NCBI GenBank assembly: GCA_964346375.1
Contig: CAYFUL010000003.1
Span: 1 to 50,231, forward strand
Reading direction: 5' to 3'
Source: CAYFUL01 sp964346375
GTDB lineage: Bacteria > Bacillota > Clostridia > Tissierellales > Peptoniphilaceae
DNA: 50,231 bases
In this document: in pieces, positions 43,362-50,231 of the stretch
How the letters are laid out: each line of letters starts with the position of its first letter
Numbering within the stretch: the first letter of the stretch is position 1
Translations under genes and position numbers: made by a program
Notes under the pieces: generated by a model
Told to the model about the DNA's origin: nothing
Databases searched by the model: none
Seen by the model: the letters and a program-made list of their open reading frames with translations, nothing else

Positions 43362-44261
43362 TTAAATTATTCCCCTTATTTCTTCCACGGTGGTATTATT
43401 TTCCTCTAAGTACTTTTCTAAATCCTCTAGTATTTTTACTGGCAGTTTTGGATTCATAAAGTTACCCGTACCAATTTGCACTGCCGTTGCTCCTACCATA
43501 ATAAATTCTATAACGTCCTTTGCAGAAATTATTCCCCCTAGTCCGACTATGGGAATACTAACTGATTTTGAACATTGGTGTACCATTCTAAGGGCAATTG
43601 GTTTTATTGCAGGGCCTGAAAGTCCAGCGTATATATTTTCAAAAACTGGTCTTTTATTTACAATGTCTACTGCCATGGCTTGGAATGTATTTACAAGGGA
43701 AATTCCATCTGCTCCCGATGCCTCTACTGATTTTGCCATATCGGATATATTTTCAGCGTTGGGAGATAATTTTACAAGGAGTCTATGTTTTGTAGCAGCC
43801 CTTACTGCCCTTACAACTTCCTCTGCACTTTCACATTTAAGTCCAAATACTGCCGCCCCTTCCTTTACATTGGGGCATGAAATATTTAACTCTATACAGT
43901 CTACGTCGTAGTCGTCTAAAATTTTCGCCGCCTCTACATACTGCTCTATGGAATTTCCACCTAGATTTACCAGCACTTTCGTCCCAAGGCTTTTCATATC
44001 GTAAAAGTAGTCCCTTAAAAAAACTTCCAGTCCCGGATTTTGTAGTCCAACGGAATTCATAATTCCACTTGGAGTTTCCCAAATTCTTATTCCCGGATTT
44101 CCCTCCTTTGGAAGAAGGGTAATGCCCTTTGAGGAAATTCCACCTAAAATAGATGGAGAGTATTCATTTTCATAATCTCTACCATATCCATAGGTACCTG
44201 ATGCCATAATAAGGGGATTTTTTAAATCCATCCCCATTAAATTTACATTCATTCTTCCCAT
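43362..44261 (-). CDS. pyrD: Dihydroorotate dehydrogenase B, catalytic subunit
   Basis: This 299-residue FMN TIM barrel oxidises dihydroorotate to orotate in pyrimidine synthesis. Features are NPLIMASGTYGYG at the start, the catalytic Cys in ELNISCPNVKEGA, LVKLSPN, and the FMN-phosphate region IVGLGGIISAKDV. It is class 1B, working with PyrK to pass electrons to NAD+. AAAGGAG precedes the ATG. It overlaps pyrK by 13 nt. Ile codons become ATA-rich toward the end, which is the operon end. Confidence 0.96.
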   Translation of the reverse strand: MGRMNVNLMGMDLKNPLIMASGTYGYGRDYENEYSPSILGGISSKGITLLPKEGNPGIRIWETPSGIMNSVGLQNPGLEVFLRDYFYDMKSLGTKVLVNLGGNSIEQYVEAAKILDDYDVDCIELNISCPNVKEGAAVFGLKCESAEEVVRAVRAATKHRLLVKLSPNAENISDMAKSVEASGADGISLVNTFQAMAVDIVNKRPVFENIYAGLSGPAIKPIALRMVHQCSKSVSIPIVGLGGIISAKDVIEFIMVGATAVQIGTGNFMNPKLPVKILEDLEKYLEENNTTVEEIRGII

Positions 44262-44941
44262 ACATACTCTCCTTTAAATACAGGACCGTCTTTACAAGAT
44301 CTTTTAAAGCCATCTACGGTTTTTACTGTGCAGCAAAGACAAGCTCCTACTCCACAACCCATTCGCTTGTCGATTGAGGCATAGACTTCCCTTTTTCCCT
44401 TAAACTGTCTATAAATTTTCTCCATCATAATTTCGGGGCCACAGGTTAGAATTGGAGTTGTACCATCTTCTACAATATCAGTAATAAATCCAGACTTCTT
44501 TACGAAAAGATTTACATCTAAATCTTGAAAGAGGACTTCTAATTCACTTACCTCATCTTCACCAATATATAGGTCTACTTTTTTTCCATTATCTAAATAT
44601 TTTTTTGCAGTGTAGTAAAAAGGTGCAACCCCTACTCCGCCGCCAACAAGGACCACATCTGAATCAAGTATTGGAAAACCAACTCCGTAAGGTCCGTGAA
44701 CTTCTATACTATCTCCTGATGCAAGGTTTGAAAGAATTTTAGTACCTTCTCCAATAACTTCGTATAGAAAAACTGCGCCACTACTATTTATATCAAAGAT
44801 GGAAATTGGCCTTGATAGTAGGGGGAAATTATTCCAGCTTCGCAACATAAAAAACTGTCCCGGTTCACAATTACACTTTAAATCCGTTTGAAGTAGGTAG
44901 TAATTTTTTGTGATCCATTTATTTTCAAGAACCTTACTCAT
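44249..44941 (-). CDS. pyrK: Dihydroorotate dehydrogenase B, electron-transfer subunit
   Basis: The 230-residue subunit carries FAD and a 2Fe-2S cluster. The FAD site is PLLSRPISIFD, the NAD region is LVGGGVGVAPFYYTAKK with CGPEIMM, and the cluster ligands are in MGCGVGACLCCT and the later RSCKDGPVF. It moves electrons from PyrD to NAD+. It overlaps pyrB by 4 nt and pyrD by 13 nt. Confidence 0.95.
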   Translation of the reverse strand: MSKVLENKWITKNYYLLQTDLKCNCEPGQFFMLRSWNNFPLLSRPISIFDINSSGAVFLYEVIGEGTKILSNLASGDSIEVHGPYGVGFPILDSDVVLVGGGVGVAPFYYTAKKYLDNGKKVDLYIGEDEVSELEVLFQDLDVNLFVKKSGFITDIVEDGTTPILTCGPEIMMEKIYRQFKGKREVYASIDKRMGCGVGACLCCTVKTVDGFKRSCKDGPVFKGEYVWEE

Positions 44942-46020
44942 AGTACCTCCTCATTACAAAATTCACATCTATACTTCCCAAAACTATCTACTACCACGCC
45001 AGGGTCCACAATATTTTGAAATTGGGTAATACAGTGGGAATTACTACACTTTTTATCAATATGGTAGATTTTTTTATCCTCCATAGGTTTTGCAGCAGGT
45101 GGGGTAAAATTTTTAGGGTGGATTTCAAGTAGAAATAGTATTAGTGCCATTCTAATATACATTCCGTATCCAGCTTGGTTAAAGTACACAGCTCTACTAT
45201 CCCTATCAACCTCTTCAGGAATTTCATCGACCCTTGGTAGGGGATGCATAATAATTAAATCATCCTTTGCCCTATTTAGTTTTTCCTCATTAAGTACAAA
45301 AACTCCCTTGTATTTTAAATACTCCTCATAGGAATCAAACCTCTCCTTTTGAATTCTAGTCATATATAGAATATCAAGGTCTTTAATATTATCTAGTAGG
45401 TTATCCGTTTCAATATAGTCCTCGCTATTAAGTTCGTCCTTAATAAAAGATGGCATAGCAAGTTCTTCAGGAGAGATAAAGATAAATTTTATATTTTTAT
45501 ACCTCTTCATAGCATTTACAAGGGAGTGAACAGTTCTACCGTATTTTAAATCCCCAACCATACCAATAGTTAAGTTGTTAAAATCTCCCTTGTAGTGGTG
45601 GATAGTAAGAAGGTCAGTAAGAGTTTGGGTAGGATGTTGGTGGCCGCCGTCCCCTGCGTTAATAATGGGAATGTCTACGTATTTTTTAACTAAGTATGGC
45701 GCACCTTCTTGGGGGTGGCGCATAGCGAAAATATCCACATACTGCTCAATAATTTTTAGAGTATCTGTAAGAGTTTCTCCCTTGGATTGGGAAGTTGCAC
45801 TAGGGTCTGCAAAGCCAACTACCCTTCCACCAAGGCGGTTCATCGCCGATTCAAAGGAGAGTCTAGTTCTAGTAGAAGGTTCAAAAAAAAGACTGGCTAA
45901 TAATTTTCCTCTACAAATATCAACATATTCCTCGGGATTTTCAATAATATCATTAGCAAGTCCTATTAAATAATCTATCTCTTCAATTGTTAAATCTTCA
46001 GGTTCCAATAAATGTCTCAA
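44938..46020 (-). CDS. pyrB: Aspartate carbamoyltransferase fused to a PyrI-type zinc domain
   Basis: This 360-residue ATCase joins carbamoyl phosphate to aspartate, the first committed pyrimidine step. Residues 1-300 are a complete catalytic chain: FFEPSTRTRLSFE (45-57), HPQEG, HQHPTQTLTDLL, MHPLPRVDEI. A short linker leads to residues 318-360, which carry Cys325, Cys330, Cys352 and Cys355 in a CxxxxC...CxxC pattern like the zinc domain of the regulatory chain PyrI. The nucleotide-binding half of PyrI is missing. The start is TTG after GGAGGT. It is the first gene of pyrBKD. Confidence 0.93.
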   Translation of the reverse strand: MRHLLEPEDLTIEEIDYLIGLANDIIENPEEYVDICRGKLLASLFFEPSTRTRLSFESAMNRLGGRVVGFADPSATSQSKGETLTDTLKIIEQYVDIFAMRHPQEGAPYLVKKYVDIPIINAGDGGHQHPTQTLTDLLTIHHYKGDFNNLTIGMVGDLKYGRTVHSLVNAMKRYKNIKFIFISPEELAMPSFIKDELNSEDYIETDNLLDNIKDLDILYMTRIQKERFDSYEEYLKYKGVFVLNEEKLNRAKDDLIIMHPLPRVDEIPEEVDRDSRAVYFNQAGYGMYIRMALILFLLEIHPKNFTPPAAKPMEDKKIYHIDKKCSNSHCITQFQNIVDPGVVVDSFGKYRCEFCNEEVL

Positions 46021-46049
46021 AGGGTACCTCCATTTTTTTATTTCAATTA

Positions 46050-46077
46050 ATTATAACATTCCCACTGTAATTGTCAA
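46050..46077 (-). promoter_or_regulatory. Promoter of pyrBKD
   Basis: On the minus strand a perfect TTGACA (46077-46072) and a perfect TATAAT (46055-46050) are separated by 16 bp. The leader is about 20 nt, too short for a PyrR attenuator. TTCCCA (46059-46064) and TGGGAA (46092-46097) form a short inverted repeat across the -35 box. Confidence 0.8.
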
Positions 46078-46163
46078 ATTAGTATAAATAATGGGAACAC
46101 TATTCTAAAAAAATTTTACAAATAAATTTCTACTAAATCATACTTAATTTATAGGATATATGG

Positions 46164-46212
46164 TAATATATAGTATGTATTTAGAAAAAAATAAAAGAAA
46201 ACCACAATATAG
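46164..46212 (+). promoter_or_regulatory. Candidate NrdR boxes before nrdA
   Basis: TAATATATAG (46164-46173) fits nine of ten positions of the NrdR core CWATATATWG. CACAATATAG (46203-46212) fits eight. They are 39 bp apart, which is not an exact multiple of the helical repeat, and the second touches the ribosome site. NrdR boxes commonly control RNR genes, but A/T-rich DNA gives chance matches. Confidence 0.35.
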
Positions 46213-46220
46213 GGGGATAC

Positions 46221-48737
46221 ATGAAGATTTTAAAGCGTGACGGAAGGGTTGTGCCTTTTGATTTGGAGAAGATTGTAAATGCAATTGAGAAGGCATACAT
46301 CTCCGTCTTTAAGGATTACGATATAGAAAAGATTAGAGAGTTTGCTAGGGAGATTGAGGAAAATTTAAAGAAGGACTACAGCGAAGAACACCTTCCCGCC
46401 GTTGAGGGTATTCAGGATTTAGTTGAGCTAAAATTAATTGACGAGAAGCAAATTGATGTTGTGCGTTCCTTTATTTTATATAGAGCCCGCCACAATGAGG
46501 ATAGAAAAATTATCCTAAAGTTTGAAAGATATATTACTGATGAAAATGTACTGGACCTTATTGAACTTGTTAGAAAGGAATATGACAACAAGAGGTATGG
46601 TATTGGGGAGCTATTTTCAAAATTTGAGTCCTTTATTAAAGATGGTCTTTCTCAAGAGGAGTACCTTTCCATGTTAATTAAGGCTTCTTCTGAGCTTACT
46701 ACTAAGGACGCGCCAAAGTGGGAGTATATTTCTGCTATATTTTTAAATTACGATCTATCCTTAAATATTGAGGCAAATATTGGAAATATTTCGTTTTATG
46801 AGAAGATTAAAATTCTAACTGAAAATGGATTGTACGGTGAGTATATTTTAGAAAACTACTCTAGGGAAGAAATTGAGGAACTTGAAAATTACATGGATAA
46901 CAGTAGAAATAGACTGTTAAATTATTCTGCTATGGACCTTCTTATTAAGAGATATTTAATTAGAAGCCACGACCAAAAACTTCTTGAGGGTATTCAAGAG
47001 ATGTACATGGGAATTGGGATGCACCTTGCAATGTTAGAAGCGGATAAAATTCACTGGGCGAAAAAATTCTACGATATGCTTTCTAAATTAAAGGTTACTG
47101 TTGCAACTCCTACTATGTCTAATTCAAGAAAGCCATACCACCAACTTAGCTCCTGTTTTATTGATACTGTTCCCGATACACTAAAGGGCATTTATAGAAG
47201 TATTGATAACTTTGCACAAGTTTCAAAACATGGCGGCGGAATGGGCCTATACTTTGGAAAGGTAAGGGCAAATGGATCGGATATTAGAGGTTTTAAGGGA
47301 GTTGCCGGCGGAGTTATTAGATGGATTAAACTTGCAAATGACACTGCCGTTGCCGTTGACCAACTTGGCGTACGACAAGGGTCTATCGCCTGCTACCTTG
47401 ATATTTGGCACAAGGACATTCCAGAATTTTTACAACTTCGTACTAATAACGGAGATGATAGAATGAAGGCCCACGATATTTTCCCTGCTATATGCTATCC
47501 AAATCTATTTTGGCGCCTTGCTAAAAATGATATTAACGCAACTTGGTCCATGTTTGATCCCCACGAAGTCCTTACTAAGAGGGGATATTCCCTTGAGGAT
47601 TTTTACGGCGAGGAATGGGAGGAGAAATACTTTGAATGTGTAAACGATAGAAGTATTTCCCGTAGGGAGATGAGCGTAAAGGATTTAGTTCGTCTAATTA
47701 TCAAATCCCTTACTGAAACTGGTACTCCTTTTACTTTTAATAGAGACGCTGTAAATGAAATGAACCCTAATAAACACAAGGGTATGATCTATTCTTCTAA
47801 CCTTTGTACAGAGATTATGCAGAATATGAGTGGAATAGAAACTGTTTCCACAAGTATTGAAACGGAAGATGGTGATGAGGTAGTTGTAAATGTAACTAAG
47901 CCGGGAGATTTTGTAGTATGTAATTTAGCTTCCCTTGTACTTGGAAACATTGACCTTGAAAATGAGGAGGAACTTTCTGATATTGTTAGAACTGCCGTTA
48001 GAGGACTGGATAATGTAATCGACTTAAACTACTATCCCGTACCATATGCAAAGATTACCAATAGAAAGTATCGTCCAATTGGACTTGGAACTAGCGGCTA
48101 CCACCATGCAATGGTAAAACGTGGCATTAGAATTTCTGACGAGGACCATTTAAAATTTGCAGACGAAGTCTACGAAAAGATAAACTACTATGCAATTAAG
48201 GCTTCAAATGAAATTGCAAAGGAGAAGGGTTCCTACGAATACTTTAGTGGTTCTGAATGGGAAACTGGAGAGTATTTTAAGAGAAGAGAGTATAATAGTC
48301 CTATGTGGAAGGAATTGGAGAAGAATGTAAGGGAAAATGGACTTAGGAATGGTTACATTATGGCAATTGCACCAACTGGTTCAACTTCTATAATTGCAGG
48401 AACTACTGCGGCAGTAGACCCTGTAATGAAAAGGTACTTCCTAGAGGAGAAGAAGGGTTCAATTTTACCAAGGGTTGCCCCAGATTTAACTCCAAGAACT
48501 TTTTGGCTATATGAAAATGCCCACGAGGTAGATCAAAGTATGCTAGTAAAGGCTGCGGGAATTAGACAGCGTCATATTGACCAAGGCCAATCTATAAACT
48601 TCTACATTACCACAGACTATACTATGAGACAGATTTTAAATCTATATGTAGAGGCGGCGGAGCTGGGAGTAAAGAGCATTTACTATGTAAGAAGTAAGTC
48701 CCTAGAAGTAGAGGACTGCGATTATTGTGCTTCATAA
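46221..48737 (+). CDS. nrdA: Ribonucleoside-diphosphate reductase alpha subunit (class Ia)
   Basis: The 838-residue large subunit reduces ribonucleotides to deoxyribonucleotides. Residues 1-90 form the allosteric ATP cone (MKILKRDGRVVPFDLEKI). Next come the catalytic barrel with the first active cysteine (HQLSSCFIDTV), GGGMGLYFGKVRANGSDIRG, the finger-loop NLCTEI with the radical Cys and Glu, and APTGSTSIIAGTTAAVDP. The C-terminal redox pair is CDYC. An RBS of AGGGGGA precedes the ATG. It lies 10 bp upstream of nrdB and is T-ending in codon choice. Confidence 0.96.
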   Translation: MKILKRDGRVVPFDLEKIVNAIEKAYISVFKDYDIEKIREFAREIEENLKKDYSEEHLPAVEGIQDLVELKLIDEKQIDVVRSFILYRARHNEDRKIILKFERYITDENVLDLIELVRKEYDNKRYGIGELFSKFESFIKDGLSQEEYLSMLIKASSELTTKDAPKWEYISAIFLNYDLSLNIEANIGNISFYEKIKILTENGLYGEYILENYSREEIEELENYMDNSRNRLLNYSAMDLLIKRYLIRSHDQKLLEGIQEMYMGIGMHLAMLEADKIHWAKKFYDMLSKLKVTVATPTMSNSRKPYHQLSSCFIDTVPDTLKGIYRSIDNFAQVSKHGGGMGLYFGKVRANGSDIRGFKGVAGGVIRWIKLANDTAVAVDQLGVRQGSIACYLDIWHKDIPEFLQLRTNNGDDRMKAHDIFPAICYPNLFWRLAKNDINATWSMFDPHEVLTKRGYSLEDFYGEEWEEKYFECVNDRSISRREMSVKDLVRLIIKSLTETGTPFTFNRDAVNEMNPNKHKGMIYSSNLCTEIMQNMSGIETVSTSIETEDGDEVVVNVTKPGDFVVCNLASLVLGNIDLENEEELSDIVRTAVRGLDNVIDLNYYPVPYAKITNRKYRPIGLGTSGYHHAMVKRGIRISDEDHLKFADEVYEKINYYAIKASNEIAKEKGSYEYFSGSEWETGEYFKRREYNSPMWKELEKNVRENGLRNGYIMAIAPTGSTSIIAGTTAAVDPVMKRYFLEEKKGSILPRVAPDLTPRTFWLYENAHEVDQSMLVKAAGIRQRHIDQGQSINFYITTDYTMRQILNLYVEAAELGVKSIYYVRSKSLEVEDCDYCAS

Positions 48738-48747
48738 AGGAGGAGCT

Positions 48748-49785
48748 ATGGAACTTAAAAAAAGAGGACTGTTTAACGAAGATGGAGATATTGAACTGTC
48801 AAAGAGAATGATAATTAACGGGAACACTACCAATTTAAACGACTTTAACAATTTAAAATACACATGGAGTAGTAATTGGTATAGACAGGCCATGAATAAC
48901 TTTTGGATACCAGAGGAGATAAATCTAAATCAGGACATAAAGGACTATCGCAACTTGGATAGCTACGAAAAGACTGCCTACGATAAAATACTGTCCTTTT
49001 TAATATACCTAGATTCAATTCAAACTGCACAGCTGCCAAATTTACAGGCATATATTACTGCAAATGAAATAAATCTATGTCTATCAATACAGTCATACCA
49101 GGAGTCTATACACTCCCAGTCCTATTCATATATTCTTGATACAATATGCTCCCCAGAGGAGAGGGACGACATACTCTACCAGTGGAAGGACGACGAGGTA
49201 CTACTTGGAAGAAATAAATATATTACAGACCAGTACAATGACTTCTATGTAGAAAAAAACGAGGACAATTTTATGAAGGCACTTATTGCAAATTATATCC
49301 TAGAGGGAATTTACTTCTACTCAGGATTTATGTTCTTCTATAATTTGGGAAGAATGGGAAAAATGCCAGGGACAGTAAGTGAAATTAGGTATATTAATAG
49401 AGATGAGAACACCCATCTATGGCTATTTAGATCCATAATAGTAGAGCTTAAAAAGGAGCGCCCAGATCTATTTACACCTGAAAAAGTTGCAACCTATGAG
49501 GAGATGTTAAAACAGGGTGTAGAGGAAGAAATTGCATGGGGAAAATATGTAATAGGTGAAAATATAAAGGGACTAAACCAAAAGATGGTAGAGGACTATA
49601 TAAAGTACCTTGGAAATTTAAGGTCCTCAAACTTGGGATTTTCAGAACTATATCCAGGATATGATGAGCCAGAATCTATGAAGTGGGTAAGTGATTATTC
49701 CAACCCAAATGAAATAAAGACGGACTTTTTTGAAGCAAAGCCATCGGCATACGCAAAGTCAGCAGTTATAGAGGATGATTTATAA
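48748..49785 (+). CDS. nrdB: Ribonucleoside-diphosphate reductase beta subunit (class Ia)
   Basis: The 345-residue radical-generating subunit has a complete metal and radical set by position: Asp89 (LDSIQ), Glu119 and His122 (ESIHS), the radical Tyr126 (SQSY), Glu186 (LEGIYF), Glu220 and His223 (DENTHLW). A di-iron (or di-manganese) tyrosyl-radical enzyme is therefore expected, which needs oxygen or an activase. I chose the ATG at 48748 after AAAGGAGGAG. An upstream in-frame ATG lies inside the nrdA end. Ile codons are ATA-rich, unlike nrdA. Confidence 0.95.
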   Translation: MELKKRGLFNEDGDIELSKRMIINGNTTNLNDFNNLKYTWSSNWYRQAMNNFWIPEEINLNQDIKDYRNLDSYEKTAYDKILSFLIYLDSIQTAQLPNLQAYITANEINLCLSIQSYQESIHSQSYSYILDTICSPEERDDILYQWKDDEVLLGRNKYITDQYNDFYVEKNEDNFMKALIANYILEGIYFYSGFMFFYNLGRMGKMPGTVSEIRYINRDENTHLWLFRSIIVELKKERPDLFTPEKVATYEEMLKQGVEEEIAWGKYVIGENIKGLNQKMVEDYIKYLGNLRSSNLGFSELYPGYDEPESMKWVSDYSNPNEIKTDFFEAKPSAYAKSAVIEDDL

Positions 49786-49794
49786 AAATTATTC

Positions 49795-50110
49795 CAATTG
49801 GTAGGGCGAATTGTTGTGGGTCCCCCGTTACAATGTCATAGAGTTTTATAAAATTGATATTTTAAAAATATTTTTCAATGTAAATATATTCCATTGTACC
49901 GATGTACACTCCCCTCGGGTCGGGCGGGGACGACCGACCCCTACCTTGATTTATTTATGTACAATGGACTATATAAATTACCAACACATAACCCACCACT
50001 AATATGAAACCCATTCAACGCAAATTACTCTCGGTAGGGGCGGATTGTCCCTAATCCGCCCGTTTCGTTGCGTTCGTGTTTTGTTACCAATCAATTCCAT
50101 AATACCAATG
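49795..50110. repeat. Intergenic repeat block D, inverted orientation
   Basis: A 146-bp unit from 49800 (GGTAGGG) to 49945 (CCTACC) is the reverse complement of the block A type. Over about 100 bp it is nearly identical to 36356-36503, including the A/T-rich centre. A further palindrome, GGCGGATTGTCCCTAATCCGCC, lies at about 50038-50061. No gene is present between nrdB and the end of the repeat. Confidence 0.85.
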
Positions 50111-50145
50111 TACTGACCACTCGTTATAATGCCATGGAATTTTAT

Positions 50146-50184
50146 AAAAAAATGCCGCCAATAATTATTGACGGCATTTTTTTA
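50146..50184. terminator. Bidirectional terminator near the window end
   Basis: ATGCCG and CGGCAT close a larger stem (CAATAATTATTG inside), with A runs before and T runs after. It lies against the stop of the minus-strand partial gene. Confidence 0.8.
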
Positions 50185-50231
50185 TAAATCAAAATTTACT
50201 TCCTCTCGAAATACACCATTTTCTATATGGA
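50182..50231 (-). CDS. Partial gene, C-terminal 15 codons
   Basis: The minus strand reads HIENGVFREEVNFDL and then a TAA that abuts the terminator. The gene continues beyond the window. It is too short to identify. Confidence 0.5.
   Translation of the reverse strand, partial: HIENGVFREEVNFDL

Noticed and set aside
49811..50002. Small + strand frame in block D
   Set aside because: It reads through the palindromic repeat and related frames occur in other copies only by repeat homology.

Overview
The window looks like chromosomal DNA of a low-GC, anaerobic Bacillota. Pyruvate:ferredoxin oxidoreductase, Rex, a serS T-box, AddAB, a CIRCE-type groESL site, strong AGGAGG ribosome sites and frequent TTG starts all fit. 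Tissierellia/Peptoniphilaceae is my best guess, but that is inference from gene content and not a database match. Most of the sequence is ordinary core genome. The accessory material lies at 10.7-12.0 kb, 23.1-23.8 kb, 27.4-29.8 kb and in repeat-filled gaps after 35.9 kb.

Layout. 0-2.9 kb: tRNA-Arg, an HD hydrolase with a PTS-IIC-like permease, and a NudC-like Nudix enzyme. 2.9-9.7 kb: a tightly packed + strand run of CDF transporter, trkA, trkH, second trkA, ung and an alpha/beta hydrolase. 9.7-11.7 kb: HD protein, GlsB-like membrane protein and a frameshifted Old Yellow Enzyme. 12.0-16.2 kb: an ABC-F ATPase followed at 1 bp by a three-domain RNA-repair protein (kinase, phosphatase, Rnl1-like ligase). 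16.2-20.5 kb: rex, an OGG-type glycosylase, a DUF554 protein and groES-groEL. 20.7-27.4 kb: a four-domain CoA-disulfide reductase fusion, decayed gene remnants and nifJ. 27.4-29.9 kb: a small defence-like island with a structured RNA and a broken AbiF/Abi_2 HEPN gene, a broken membrane-anchored gene, then tRNA-Thr. 30-36 kb: addB-addA. 36.7-43.1 kb: a CmpB-like membrane protein, a glycolipid glycosyltransferase, a secreted stalk-domain protein with a CorC/HlyC protein, and T-box-controlled serS. 43.4-49.8 kb: pyrB-pyrK-pyrD on the minus strand diverging from class Ia nrdA-nrdB.

The most notable locus is 27.57-28.72 kb. A consensus promoter drives a roughly 75-nt RNA made of two hairpins with near-identical 14-nt loops. 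The second hairpin is also a terminator, and directly after it comes an AbiF-family gene carrying an RxxxxH HEPN motif. This is the architecture of an RNA-antitoxin/HEPN-toxin module. Here the toxin gene carries one homopolymer frameshift and one in-frame stop.

Other points of interest are the ABC-F/RNA-repair pair, a PyrB fused to only the zinc domain of PyrI, a 146-148-bp MITE-like repeat family restricted to the last 15 kb, and a 21-bp-stem palindrome present twice. Three genes each differ from an intact frame by one missing base in a homopolymer, so sequencing error must be weighed against real decay.
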